Positions 35,224 through 44,638 of a DNA stretch of 64,000 bases are shown here, piece after piece. The notes below the pieces were generated by a model that worked only from the letters and a program-made list of their open reading frames with translations, ran no database searches and was not told where the DNA came from. Position 1 is the first letter of the stretch. Each line of letters starts with the position of its first letter. The stretch spans positions 1,364,001-1,428,000 of the forward strand of contig NZ_BJHV01000001.1 of assembly GCF_005405925.1 (NCBI RefSeq), read 5' to 3'. The stretch is from Streptomyces antimycoticus (lineage in GTDB: Bacteria > Actinomycetota > Actinomycetes > Streptomycetales > Streptomycetaceae). The translations under genes and the position numbers were made by a program.

Positions 35224-36714
35224 GTGTCCCTGGTGTTCACCACACGGAATGAATGGAACACCGGCTATGCCGATGGCCGCCGCTATCGCCCGCTCGGCGA
35301 CCGTGAGCGGTCACTGCTCGCCACACACCTCCCCGCCCCTGTCGACGGCAAGGCCCTCGACGTCGGGTGCGGGGTCGGTGAACTCGCCGCCCACCTGTCC
35401 TCGCTCGGCTACCACGTCGATGCCGTCGACTGGTCCGACAACGCCCTCGCCGAGGCAACCGCCCAGCACGGAAATGCCGCCCGGTGGCTGCGCCTGGACA
35501 TCGAGCTCGACGACTGGGCGCCGCTGCACGCCGACGGCTACGACGTGATCACCCTACGGTTCGTATATCCCTTCCTGAAGCACCGCGACCGAACCATCCG
35601 GGCCCTCGGCCGCCGCCTGCGACCTGGCGCCGCCCTCGTGGTCATCGCGCCCCTCGCCGCCGATACCCCGGCCGGGCGGCGCGGCATCGCGCTCGACGAG
35701 GACGAACTCGCCCGGCTCCGGGCCGGCTGGTCCACCACCGAACGCCACGACGCTGATGGACTGGCCTTCGTAGTCCTGCGCGGCCCCCACCCGGCCGAGG
35801 CCACGCCGCCCTCAGGGCCATCGGCCAACCGCACACCACGCACACTCGCCGAAAGCCCAGGCGCGACGCCCACCGCGCGGCAGCACCACTTCACCCTTCA
35901 GGAGCGCTACTACGCCCAGGTGGAGTGCGGACGCAAAACAATCGAAGTACGCGTCAGGACCCCCAAGAAAGCCGCCGTCGAAACCGGGGACACGATCATC
36001 TTCCGCGAGCCGGACAGCGGGCGGGAACTCGACATCGTCGCACAGCGAATCACCCCGTACGGCTCATTCGACGAGCTTCTCGACGCGGAGGACCCAGCCC
36101 GTATCGATCCCGACTCCTCGCGCGAGGAGCAACTCGCCAACCTCCGCCGCATCTACTCGCCGGACAAGGAAGCCCTCGGCGCCCTCGCTTTCGAGTTCGA
36201 CCACCGTCCGGGACGGCCCGGCCGCACCATGCCCATGACTCCCGCGGAGTACGTCCAGACGGTGCCCCATCACACGGTGTACAGCTGCCTGTACATCCGC
36301 GACGAGCACGATCGCCCGGTACAGCTGCGCTCCGTGTACGGCGACCGGCTGTGGCAGTTGCCCGGTGGCAACGCCGACGCCGGGGAAGACCCCTTGGAGA
36401 CCGCACGCCGCGAAGCGGCCGAGGAGACCGGGCTCGAACTCGGCCGGGGCCAACCACGCCTGCTGCTGACGCACTACCGCCCGCCGGGTCCCCGCTGGCC
36501 ACTGGGCAAGATCGGTTTCATCTTCGACGGCGGCCGACTCAGCCCCGAGCAGCTGCGCCACATCCGGCTCGACCCGGCCGAACACGACCTGTGGGCCGTC
36601 CATGATCCCGCCCAGTGGCGACAGCTCATGGGCGAGCTGCCCTTCGCCCGTCTCGAAGCCATCGAACGCGCGCGCAAGGGCCGAGGCCCGAACTTCCTCG
36701 CCACGGGGGCTTGA
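35224..36714 (+). CDS. Methyltransferase-ASCH-NUDIX fusion protein
   Basis: 496 residues from the GTG at 35224-35226, with AGGGAAGGAC upstream. Residues 1-180 are a class I SAM-dependent methyltransferase (motif I LDVGCGVGELAAHL, then VDAVDWSDNAL). Residues about 220-340 are an ASCH domain (LQERYYAQVECGRKTIEVRV, DTIIFR), a PUA-like RNA-binding fold. Residues about 350-490 are a NUDIX hydrolase with a perfect Nudix box (GGNADAGEDP through EETGLEL). Two-domain methyltransferase/NUDIX proteins occur in Streptomyces; the middle ASCH domain points to RNA or modified-nucleoside handling. The combined role is unknown. It stands alone between unrelated genes. Confidence 0.88.
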   Translation: MSLVFTTRNEWNTGYADGRRYRPLGDRERSLLATHLPAPVDGKALDVGCGVGELAAHLSSLGYHVDAVDWSDNALAEATAQHGNAARWLRLDIELDDWAPLHADGYDVITLRFVYPFLKHRDRTIRALGRRLRPGAALVVIAPLAADTPAGRRGIALDEDELARLRAGWSTTERHDADGLAFVVLRGPHPAEATPPSGPSANRTPRTLAESPGATPTARQHHFTLQERYYAQVECGRKTIEVRVRTPKKAAVETGDTIIFREPDSGRELDIVAQRITPYGSFDELLDAEDPARIDPDSSREEQLANLRRIYSPDKEALGALAFEFDHRPGRPGRTMPMTPAEYVQTVPHHTVYSCLYIRDEHDRPVQLRSVYGDRLWQLPGGNADAGEDPLETARREAAEETGLELGRGQPRLLLTHYRPPGPRWPLGKIGFIFDGGRLSPEQLRHIRLDPAEHDLWAVHDPAQWRQLMGELPFARLEAIERARKGRGPNFLATGA

Positions 36715-36778
36715 TGCCCAAACCGGATGATGGAGCGCGCAGCTACTACTCTCTTCTCTCTGCTCTCGGGAGTTCCCG

Positions 36779-36880
36779 TGTCCATTGAGGACCTCAACGC
36801 CGAAGCCTGGACCGTTTACGGCCAACCTCAACTGGACCGTGGATACATGCCGCCTGTTCCCGAAGACTGGAAGGGCAGGT
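36779..36880 (+). pseudogene. Possible N-terminal stump of a methyltransferase
   Basis: A GTG after CGGGAG opens LNAEAWTVYGQPQLDRGY and PPVPEDW, which resembles the leader of small SAM-methyltransferases. The similarity then stops abruptly. It sits at the junction where a minus-strand stump (ending about 36890) is also cut. Weak call. Confidence 0.35.
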
Positions 36881-37048
36881 CGGATGCAATGCCGGCCGAT
36901 CCACGACACGTCGCGGGGCTAGGTGGGGCAGCGGCGCACGCGCTGTGAACGGGACCGCGTCCTCGGCGAAAGCGGCCAGGTCCAGCGGGCGTTCGCGGAC
37001 CGATGACGGGTCCACTCCGCGCCGGGTGAGAAGGGCGCTCGCGCTCAC
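36794..37048 (-). pseudogene. Truncated gene at the end of the CoA-ligase operon
   Basis: A GTG at 37046-37048 overlaps the PCC-protein stop (GTGA) and opens about 50 credible codons (SALLTRRGVDPSSVRERPLD, LAAFAEDAVPFTA). Beyond about 36890 the frame is antisense to a different stump. The product is not identified; by position it was the last operon member. Confidence 0.5.
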
Positions 37049-37968
37049 TGCGCCGCCTCCGTCAGCATCAATTCGTAGGTCATCGCCACCGGGTTGTGCC
37101 CGGGCACGAGCCGTCCGCTGTGGACGATGCCGTGGCGGTCGACGAGATGAGCCTGCAGCTGGGCGCGCATCCGGCCTTCCTCCCGGCGCACCGATCCATC
37201 GAGGAACATCACCTCCGTGGCCGGCCCGTCGACCTCGACCACGCTGCCGTCGGGCTGACCCAGGCGTCCACCGATCAGTGAGCCGATCTGCCCGCGTACA
37301 TTGGCGCCGGCCCAGCCCTGTTCGTCGGCGAGGAACTCGATCACGTTCACCAGGTCCACGTTGGGGCCGATCCGGCACACCACCCCCGCGACCTCGCCGC
37401 GGCCCGTGTTGGCGATTCGGCGAGGAGTGAACAGCGACATCTTCGTCTCGGGGTCGGGGTGGACCTCGATCTGGACATCCGTGGCGATGGACAGCTGGGC
37501 CCGGACGCCTGCGCCGAGTACCACGCTCTCGGGGATGAGGTGACCAGCCCTGCGGAACCCGTTGGCATCGACGAACAGGGCGTGGCTGTGTGAGAACACC
37601 GCGCCCTCTTTCAGGCCGAGGGTCAGCCCGCCACGAACCAGCCTGCCCGGAGCCGCCCCCGACCGCGGGTCGCTGAAGGTGGCGACAGGACCACCAGGAG
37701 GCCCGAGAGCGGGTACGTAATAGGAGAACTCCGCCAACTCGCCACCGACGAGTTGCCCACAGCCCGACCTGCCGCCCGTCTCTGCGAGAAGCTGTTCCAA
37801 CGCGGCCAGCAGCGGGAGCCCGGCAGGCAACTCAACATCGTGTGTCGTAAGGCGCGTCTCCACCGCCACCACCCGGTCCGCGGCAACGGGACCGGGATGG
37901 GTCAGCCTCGGCGCCCCGGGATCCGGTGCGGCCGGGCCTGTCGTCGAACCGTCCGAGTCGGTCGTCAT
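37045..37968 (-). CDS. Double PCC (DUF296-type) domain protein
   Basis: 307 residues. Two PPC/PCC-like halves: residues about 30-165 (HSHALFVDANG, GHLIPESVVLGAGVRAQL) and about 185-305 (ANVRGQIGSLIGGRL, HSGRLVPGHNPVAMTYELML). The fold is best known in bacterial DUF296 and plant AT-hook proteins; bacterial roles are obscure, with some members acting as small-ligand or metal-site trimers. The ATG overlaps the CoA-ligase stop (ATGA), so it is a true operon member and probably acts in the same catabolic route. Confidence 0.75.
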   Translation of the reverse strand: MTTDSDGSTTGPAAPDPGAPRLTHPGPVAADRVVAVETRLTTHDVELPAGLPLLAALEQLLAETGGRSGCGQLVGGELAEFSYYVPALGPPGGPVATFSDPRSGAAPGRLVRGGLTLGLKEGAVFSHSHALFVDANGFRRAGHLIPESVVLGAGVRAQLSIATDVQIEVHPDPETKMSLFTPRRIANTGRGEVAGVVCRIGPNVDLVNVIEFLADEQGWAGANVRGQIGSLIGGRLGQPDGSVVEVDGPATEVMFLDGSVRREEGRMRAQLQAHLVDRHGIVHSGRLVPGHNPVAMTYELMLTEAAQ

Positions 37969-39578
37969 CGGGAACCCCCCTTGGGCCAGACACCGGCGTC
38001 CTGGAGAAGCTGACGCAGGACGGGCGTGGTGACCTTGCCGTAGGCGGTGGTCGGCAACTGGTCCACGAGATGGATGCGCTTGGGTGCCTTGTAGCGAGCC
38101 ATGTGTTCGCGACACCAGCCCAGCAGATCCTCCGCGGTGAGCCCGTCGTCGACCACCCCGACGGCGTAACCGACCTCGCCCCAGTCCGGGTCGGGCGCGC
38201 CGACCACGCCCGCCGCCCGCACCTTCGGGTGGGTCACGAGCTTCTCCTCGACTTCACGGGGGTCGATGTTCGACCCTCCGGAGATGTACATGTCCGAGGC
38301 TCGCCCGGTGATGTAGAGCAGCCCGCGCTCGTCAAGTACGCCCAGGTCGCCGGTGCGGAACCAACCGTCCTGGAACGCCTTGGCGTTGGCCTCGTCATTC
38401 TCGAGATAGCCGGCGAAAACAGCGGGACCCACGACGCAGATCTCGCCCCGCTCGCCGCTGGGGACCGGGTTGCCGTCGGCGTCGCGGATCGAGATGGTCA
38501 TGCCGGTGCGGGGATAGCCCGCGGTGACGATGCCCTGGTACGTGGGCACGTCGTCGTGGAGAGCGGGAGGCAGGACGGTGATGGCGCCGGTGACCTCGGC
38601 CAGACCGTAATACTGCTCGATCACCGCGCCGAGCACCTCATAGGCCCGGCGCTGGTCCTGCCGGGTGATCGGCGCACCGGCGTAGATGACGTAGCGCAGC
38701 GACGAGTGGTCGGTGTCCCCGGCGACGGACTGGACCAGTCTGTTGAGGATCGTCGGTACGGTGAACATCGTCGAGATACGGTGCTCGGCCACGAGCTCCC
38801 AGGCCTGTGCCGTGTCGAGCGACCCGCCGGGCAGCAGCACGATCCGCGCACCGCGGGCAACGTGAGTGAGCACGTGCACGCCGGCTCCGTGCGAGAGCGG
38901 CGCCAACACCAGCGTGGCGTCGTCGCTCGACAGGCCCGGCATCAGGTCGGCGATGTGGTTGTTGATGATGAACGCGAGGTGGTCGTGGGTCAGCACGGCC
39001 GCCTTCGGGCGGCCGGAGCTGCCGGAGGTGAAGAAGAACCAGGCAGGATCCCCCGTCATCACCTCGGCATCGGGCACTCGAGCGCCGAGGTGTTTGTCGA
39101 TGAGTCGTCCCACGTGGGGGGTGGCACCGCTGCCCGGGGCGTCGGAAATGGCCCAGGACGGTGTGGCATCCAGCGCCGCGGCGTGGTCCTCGGCGCCCGC
39201 TCCGACGATCAGCAGGGCCGGGCGTACCACCTCGGCGAGCTGGACCAGTTCCTCGGCGGTCAGCTTCGCGTTGGTCGGTGTGATGATCCCGCCGACCCGC
39301 CAGGTTGCGAACATGACACTGAGGTAGTCGCGGCTGTTGGGCGCGTGCAGCATGACCACGTCGCCACTGCCGACACCGGCATCGGTCAACGCGGCGGCCA
39401 GAGCATCCACCCTGTCGTCGAGCTCGCCCCATGTCCAGGCCACGCCGCCGCGGATCAGGGCGGTCTGGCCAGGCCGTCGGGCAGCCTGCTGGCGCAGCAG
39501 GGTGGACAGGTTGCTGGTCCTCCGAGTCACCGACGGTGTGCGGGAACCGGTCCTCGGATCGGGCGTCATCTCGGTCAC
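37965..39578 (-). CDS. Acyl-CoA synthetase (AMP-binding)
   Basis: About 537 residues from the GTG at 39576-39578, which overlaps the thiolase stop and has GGAGG upstream. It would activate a carboxylic acid to its CoA thioester with ATP. P-loop FFTSGSSGRPKAA, adenine site YYGLAEVTG, hinge GWFRTGDLG, and C-terminal catalytic Lys in YGKVTTP. A length of about 537 fits medium-chain or aromatic-acid CoA ligases. The substrate is unknown; the neighbours suggest entry of a carboxylate into thiolytic degradation. Confidence 0.92.
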   Translation of the reverse strand: MTEMTPDPRTGSRTPSVTRRTSNLSTLLRQQAARRPGQTALIRGGVAWTWGELDDRVDALAAALTDAGVGSGDVVMLHAPNSRDYLSVMFATWRVGGIITPTNAKLTAEELVQLAEVVRPALLIVGAGAEDHAAALDATPSWAISDAPGSGATPHVGRLIDKHLGARVPDAEVMTGDPAWFFFTSGSSGRPKAAVLTHDHLAFIINNHIADLMPGLSSDDATLVLAPLSHGAGVHVLTHVARGARIVLLPGGSLDTAQAWELVAEHRISTMFTVPTILNRLVQSVAGDTDHSSLRYVIYAGAPITRQDQRRAYEVLGAVIEQYYGLAEVTGAITVLPPALHDDVPTYQGIVTAGYPRTGMTISIRDADGNPVPSGERGEICVVGPAVFAGYLENDEANAKAFQDGWFRTGDLGVLDERGLLYITGRASDMYISGGSNIDPREVEEKLVTHPKVRAAGVVGAPDPDWGEVGYAVGVVDDGLTAEDLLGWCREHMARYKAPKRIHLVDQLPTTAYGKVTTPVLRQLLQDAGVWPKGGSR

Positions 39579-40753
39579 CAAGCCTCCAGAACGCTGGCGT
39601 AGTTTGCGACGGCGACACCGCCCATGTTGAACACCCCGGCCAGCTCCGCCTGCGGAAGCTGCATGTCGCCTGCGGTGCCGGTCAGCTGCATCGCCGCGAT
39701 GGTGTGCATCGAGACGCCGGTCGCCCCGAGGGGGTGCCCTTTCGCCTTGAGCCCTCCGGATCGGTTGACAGGCAGTTTGCCATGAGGGCCGACCAACCCC
39801 TCCTCCAGCACCCGGTGGCCCTGACCGCGCTCGGCCAGTCCGAACGCCTCGTACTGCAGCAGTTCCGCGATGGTGAAGCAGTCGTGGGTTTCCACCAGGT
39901 CCAGGTCGAGGGTGGTGAGGCCGGCCTGTTCCAGGGCCTGGCCCCAGGCGCGGCGTACGCCCGCGAACTCGAGCGGATCCCTGCGCGAGAGGGCCATGAC
40001 GTCGTTGGCCTGAGCGCGTGACCGGAATCCGACGCGCTGTGGCGCGCTCCTCGCCACGTCGGCCGAGGCGACGACGAGAGCCGCCGCGCCATCAGAGATC
40101 ATGGAACAATCGGTGCGACGCAGCGGAGGTGCGACGAACGGGTTCTTCTCCGACGGAGAGTTGCAGAAGTCGAAGCCGAAGTCGCGACGCATATGGGCAT
40201 AGGGGTTGTCCACACCATTACGGTGGTTTTTCGCCGCGATCTGCGCCATTGCACGGCTCGGGTCGCCATAGCGCTCGGCGTATGCACTGGCCAAGGTGGC
40301 GAAGACGCCGGCGAAACCGGCTTCTCGCCCTCCCTCCTCGCGGACATAGCAGCCCGAGAGCAGAAGCTCGGAGGCACGAGCTGTCGGGACTCCGGTCATC
40401 TTCTCCGCGCCGACCACCACGGCGAGGCGTCCGCGGCCCGACTCCACGAAATCGAGCGCGGCGTACAAAGCCGCGGAGCCGGTGGCACAGGCGTTCTCCA
40501 GCCGGGTGGCCGGGATGCCGACGAGCTCGGGAACGGCGATCGACACCAATCCCGCCTGAAAGTCCTGAAGAGAGAAGCCGTTGTTATAGACGCCGACGAA
40601 GATCCCGTCGACATCACCGGCCGCCACGCCGGCATGTTCGAGCGCACCGGGCAACACCGATCCCATCAGGGTTGTCGTGTCCGGCGCTTCGAGCCGCCCA
40701 AAGGGAGAATGGCTCCACCCAATGATCGACGCCCCAGTGGTGGCCGCGCTCAT
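39575..40753 (-). CDS. Thiolase family protein (SCP-x type)
   Basis: 392 residues from the ATG at 40751-40753. It resembles non-condensing lipid-transfer-type thiolases: the active-site Cys in ENACATGSAALYAAL, His in VETHDCFTIAELL, and the late GGLKAKGHPLGATG motif. Members cleave 3-oxoacyl-CoA or act in steroid side-chain pathways. The start overlaps the stop of the small upstream gene, and the stop overlaps the CoA ligase start. Confidence 0.9.
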   Translation of the reverse strand: MSAATTGASIIGWSHSPFGRLEAPDTTTLMGSVLPGALEHAGVAAGDVDGIFVGVYNNGFSLQDFQAGLVSIAVPELVGIPATRLENACATGSAALYAALDFVESGRGRLAVVVGAEKMTGVPTARASELLLSGCYVREEGGREAGFAGVFATLASAYAERYGDPSRAMAQIAAKNHRNGVDNPYAHMRRDFGFDFCNSPSEKNPFVAPPLRRTDCSMISDGAAALVVASADVARSAPQRVGFRSRAQANDVMALSRRDPLEFAGVRRAWGQALEQAGLTTLDLDLVETHDCFTIAELLQYEAFGLAERGQGHRVLEEGLVGPHGKLPVNRSGGLKAKGHPLGATGVSMHTIAAMQLTGTAGDMQLPQAELAGVFNMGGVAVANYASVLEAW

Positions 40754-40902
40754 GCCGGCACCTGCCCCGTGCGGATGGCGCCCCTGACCGTCGGATCGCC
40801 GGATCCTCCGGGGTCGACGGTGTGGATGACGGAACCGGCGGCGACCAGGACCGGCATCATCCTGGGAACCGTCTCGAAGCCGGCCTTGACAGGCATGGGC
40901 AT
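40750..40902 (-). CDS. 50-residue ORF coupled to the thiolase gene
   Basis: An ATG at 40900-40902 follows CCAGGAGG by eight bases, the strongest ribosome-binding site in this operon. The 50-codon frame ends at a TGA that overlaps the thiolase ATG. The product (VKAGFETVPRMMPVLVAAGS in the middle) has no family I recognise. It may be a real small protein, a leader for coupling, or a deletion remnant; in SCP-x operons this position often holds a Zn-ribbon/OB-fold (DUF35) partner, which is missing here. Confidence 0.6.
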   Translation of the reverse strand: MPMPVKAGFETVPRMMPVLVAAGSVIHTVDPGGSGDPTVRGAIRTGQVPA

Positions 40903-40977
40903 GGCGCGAACCTCCTGGACATCGCATCAGGCGGGGGCGGACTCGGTGCAACAGCTCGGGCGCTTCGACGGTAACGG

Positions 40978-42351
40978 TCACGGAACTGTCCGCGGTGTCG
41001 GGGACGCCTCTGTGGGCCGCGCCTCGGCTGTCGGCTGGGCGTGGAATCGCCTGCCGAAGGCCAGCAGCACGATTGCCGAGGCGAACATGACCACGCCGAC
41101 AACCCAAAGGCCCGCCTTTGAGGTACCGGTGAGGTCCAAGAGCCAGCCGGTGAGGTAGGGAGCCGCGAAACCCGCGGCGGCACCCATGGTGTTCACTACG
41201 GCGATGCCACTGGCCGCGGCCGGGCCGGTGAGGAAGGTCGAGGGCAGGTACCAGAATACGGGGAATGCGGCATAGATCCCGATGGCGGTGAGGCTGATGA
41301 TCGCCATCGCTCCGGCGGGGGACCGCATGTACATCGCCACAGGAACGGTGATCGCGGCGAGCAGCGTGGGGAGGGCGACGTGCCAGATGCGCTCGCCGGT
41401 CCGGTCGGAGTGCCGCGACCAGATGACCAGAGCGATCGCGCCTATGGCGAAGGGGATGGCGACGATCAGCGCTGATTGGAAGGTCGAGAACTCGGTGTGG
41501 AAGCTCTCCGCGAACCCGGCCACGATGGTCGGCAGGAAGAAGGACAAGGCGAACAGGCCATAGCCCAGACCGAAGTAGACGAATCCCAGTACCCATACCC
41601 GGGCATCCCACAGGGACTGGCGTACGGAGGTATGTCCACTCTCAGCCGTGTCCCTTTGTTCGGCGGCCATTGTCGCGTGCAGCCATTCACGTTCACCGGG
41701 GGCGAGCCATTGAGCTTGGCGTGGGTAGTCGGTGAGGTAGAACCAGGCGGCGATTCCGAGTGCCACCGTGGGGACGCCCTCGATCAGGAACATGACCCGC
41801 CATCCGGCCAGGCCGAAAAAACCGTGCAGGTACTCGATAATCGCGCCCGACAAGGGAGCGCCCAGCGCGGACGAGACCGGCAATGCGATCATGAACAGGC
41901 CGATCAGCCGGACGCGGACGGTTCGTGGGAACCACCAGGTCAAATAGAGCATGACGCCGGGGAAGAAACCGGCTTCGGCGACGCCCAGCAGGATTCTTCC
42001 GATGTAGAGCGTGGTGGGGCTGTTCACGAACGCGATGCCGATCGCGACCAGTCCCCACGTGACCATGATCCGGGCGATCCAGCGTCGCGCGCCGAATCGG
42101 TGCAGCGCGAGGTTGCTCGGTACCTCGAAGAATACATAGCCGACGAAGAAGAGGCCGCTCGCCAGACCGTACGCGGTTTCGCTGAGACCGAGGTCTTTGC
42201 TCATGGTCAAGTTGGCGAACGCAATGTTGGTGCGGTCCAGATAGTTGAGCAGGTAGGCCACCGCAAGAAACGGAATCAGCCGGAGGGCAACCTTCCGGAC
42301 GATGCGTGCCTGGACGGCGCCGGGTAGTGGTCGGAGATTTTCTGAATCCAT
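40978..42351 (-). CDS. MFS transporter, anion:cation symporter family
   Basis: 457 residues with twelve predicted membrane helices and AAAGGAG before the ATG at 42349-42351. The N-terminal LLNYLDRTNIAFANL is the hallmark of the ACS family, which imports organic acids such as tartrate, hydroxyphenylacetate or phthalate. It lies between the SDR and the thiolase, so it probably imports the acid that the CoA ligase activates. Confidence 0.9.
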   Translation of the reverse strand: MDSENLRPLPGAVQARIVRKVALRLIPFLAVAYLLNYLDRTNIAFANLTMSKDLGLSETAYGLASGLFFVGYVFFEVPSNLALHRFGARRWIARIMVTWGLVAIGIAFVNSPTTLYIGRILLGVAEAGFFPGVMLYLTWWFPRTVRVRLIGLFMIALPVSSALGAPLSGAIIEYLHGFFGLAGWRVMFLIEGVPTVALGIAAWFYLTDYPRQAQWLAPGEREWLHATMAAEQRDTAESGHTSVRQSLWDARVWVLGFVYFGLGYGLFALSFFLPTIVAGFAESFHTEFSTFQSALIVAIPFAIGAIALVIWSRHSDRTGERIWHVALPTLLAAITVPVAMYMRSPAGAMAIISLTAIGIYAAFPVFWYLPSTFLTGPAAASGIAVVNTMGAAAGFAAPYLTGWLLDLTGTSKAGLWVVGVVMFASAIVLLAFGRRFHAQPTAEARPTEASPTPRTVP

Positions 42352-42400
42352 TGGGCCGGCTCCTTTGCGGGCTCCATTGAAGGGTGTCCAGCGGGGGCCG

Positions 42401-43210
42401 CTACCCGAGCGCCGCGCCGCCGCACACACGCAGCACCTGTCCAGTGACGTACGCGGCCGCGGGCGAGGCGAGATAGGCCACGGCCGCGCCGATTTCTTCG
42501 GGCTTTCCCATGCGCGGCAGGATCTGTTGACCAAGGTCGTATGCCACGCTTTCGGTGAGCGGCGTGACGATCGGACCAGGTGCCACCGAATTGACAGTGA
42601 TCCCCAGGGCGCCGACCTCTTTGGCGAGCCATTTGGTGAGGGCGATGACGCCGCCCTTGGAAGCCGCGTACGCGGGCCCGGATCGTCCCTGGTCCTTGCT
42701 GCCCGAGGAGGGACCGCCCATGAGGCCACTGATCGAGCTGATATTGATGATCGCGCCGGCACGCCGCTCGCTCATCCAGGGGCTGATGGCGGCGCGGCAG
42801 AACAGGAACGTGCCGCGAAGGTTGGTGTCGAGGTCACGGAACCATTCATCGTCGGTGATCCCGGTCAGACCTGCCCGGCCGGCCGTCCCGGCGTTGTTGA
42901 CGAGGATGTCCAGGTGTCCGAGGCGTGCGGCGGTGTCGGAGACCACCTCGTCGACCTGATCACGTTCGCGCACATCGACCGTCTTGCCCTCGTGGATCCC
43001 GGCAGGGAAACCGTCCCGTAGCAGCGCCACCGTCTCGCTCGGGTCACGAAGGTCGGCGACTACGGTGTGGGCGCCTCGCCGGGCCAGTTCCACAGCGATC
43101 GACTGGCCGATTCCGCGGGCGGCTCCGGTGACCAGTGCGACCTTCCCGGTGAGGTCGAACGGGTCGGTTCCGGCTCGCGCCGCCTCGACGGTACGGCGAA
43201 CGGTGCTCAT
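42401..43210 (-). CDS. SDR oxidoreductase
   Basis: 269 residues. TGAARGIG cofactor motif, VADLRDP after strand 2, NNAG, and catalytic YAASK. An insertion (GGPSSGSKDQGRSG) lies before the catalytic Tyr. AAGGGACGCGAG precedes the ATG. First gene of the operon that continues with the MFS transporter, thiolase and CoA ligase; probably oxidises an alcohol intermediate. The C-terminus GGAALG departs from the usual DGG ending. Confidence 0.87.
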   Translation of the reverse strand: MSTVRRTVEAARAGTDPFDLTGKVALVTGAARGIGQSIAVELARRGAHTVVADLRDPSETVALLRDGFPAGIHEGKTVDVRERDQVDEVVSDTAARLGHLDILVNNAGTAGRAGLTGITDDEWFRDLDTNLRGTFLFCRAAISPWMSERRAGAIINISSISGLMGGPSSGSKDQGRSGPAYAASKGGVIALTKWLAKEVGALGITVNSVAPGPIVTPLTESVAYDLGQQILPRMGKPEEIGAAVAYLASPAAAYVTGQVLRVCGGAALG

Positions 43211-43313
43211 CTCGCGTCCCTTGCGGTTGCGTGGTCATGTCCGGAGCAGAATGCGCCTCTGCGACCGTGTGCCACTACAGATGCCGGTTGGAATGCGGAC
43301 GCCGCTTTTCCTC

Positions 43314-44528
43314 TTATTGTCGAACCCTGGCCCGCATGAGGTCCATCATCGTGAGACCCAGGTGGAGCACGAGCCGGGTACGGCCGTCGGCCAGGTCGAG
43401 GCCGGTGAGTTCACCGATGCGGCCGAGGCGGTAGTAGAGGGTGGTGCGGTGGATGTACAGCGCTTCCGATGTCGCGGGACCCGAGCACGCGTGGTCCAGG
43501 TAGGCACGCAGGGTCTCGGTGAGCTTCTGGCCATGGTCGATGTCGAGAAGGCGGCGTAGCTCGACCGGCAGCGCGCTCGCGCTGAGTTCGTCGGCGGGTA
43601 TGCGGAGCAGCGGGCCGTAAGGCCCGACGTCGGCCCAGGTGGCGACGTCCGTGCCCAGTACTGACGAGGCGGCGCGGCGGGCCAGACGGGCCTGATCCGC
43701 TGTTTCCACGGCGCGGTCGAGACCCGCGACGGGGAACCCGACACCGGCGACCGGTGTGAAGCGGCCGGCGGCCAGATCCCGCATACGCTCGACGATCCGT
43801 TGCGCGTGTCCGCGGCTGACGTTGTCAGGAATGGGCGCGGCGCCGCCGAGCAGCAGCAACGCACCGCCGGCGGTGACCGCGTGCAATTCGGCCGTCAGGC
43901 CCGGCGGGCGACTGGACGTCACGGCGTCGCGAAGCGCCATCTCGACGTGTGACGCGCCCCCCGGCTCCGCGGTGCGTGCCACCCCCACGTCGATGGCTGT
44001 GACATGCGTGAACCGGTTGAGTTCGGCGTCCGGGCCGAGGTCGGCCAATGCCCGACGGCGCACTGTGGGTTCCGTGCTGACCAGGTCCCGGATGGCTCGT
44101 TCGCGGGCGGCCGCGTCTTCATCGCCAGGACGCTGGCCCACCAGCATCGGCGCGACGATCCGGGCCGTTTCGTTGATCGCCGCGAGCTCGGAGGTGGTGA
44201 GGGAACTGTCGGCGTCCATCACCAACAGCAGGCCGAGCAGATCGCCGCGCCACCGGATGGGGACCGCGACGCGGGCCTTCAACCCGATCTCCTCGTAGGG
44301 AGGGATGACGCCGGCGGTGGTCCAGGTCCGTACGCCTTGGGCGAGGACGTGGCCAATGGCTTTGGGGCCGGCGTCTCGGTGCAGGATCGCCTGGACGCGG
44401 ACCGGGTCCTCGTCGCCGAAGTGGGCACTGTTGTAGAGCATGCGGACGGCCGGATCGTTGATCACAACGGACCGCTGCAGCTGCTGGGCGAGCTGGTCGA
44501 CGAGTGGCTGGATTTCGTTGTCGGACAC
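43314..44528 (-). CDS. PucR family regulator
   Basis: 404 residues. An N-terminal GAF-like sensor (about 20-135), a central GGDEF-like CdaR region and a C-terminal PucR helix-turn-helix (YIHRTTLYYRLGRIGELTGLDL). PucR proteins activate catabolic genes when a substrate binds. It sits directly upstream of the catabolic operon and divergent from a second SDR, so it probably controls both. Confidence 0.9.
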   Translation of the reverse strand: MSDNEIQPLVDQLAQQLQRSVVINDPAVRMLYNSAHFGDEDPVRVQAILHRDAGPKAIGHVLAQGVRTWTTAGVIPPYEEIGLKARVAVPIRWRGDLLGLLLVMDADSSLTTSELAAINETARIVAPMLVGQRPGDEDAAARERAIRDLVSTEPTVRRRALADLGPDAELNRFTHVTAIDVGVARTAEPGGASHVEMALRDAVTSSRPPGLTAELHAVTAGGALLLLGGAAPIPDNVSRGHAQRIVERMRDLAAGRFTPVAGVGFPVAGLDRAVETADQARLARRAASSVLGTDVATWADVGPYGPLLRIPADELSASALPVELRRLLDIDHGQKLTETLRAYLDHACSGPATSEALYIHRTTLYYRLGRIGELTGLDLADGRTRLVLHLGLTMMDLMRARVRQ

Positions 44529-44638
44529 ACGCGGATCCTACAAAGAGAGGAAAGACGGCCACGTTTCCTCGTCCGGAGACGGTGCCCGGCGGCCCGTCTC
44601 GCGCGGCATCGTGACGGTCACCTGGAGAAGGGCATAAC

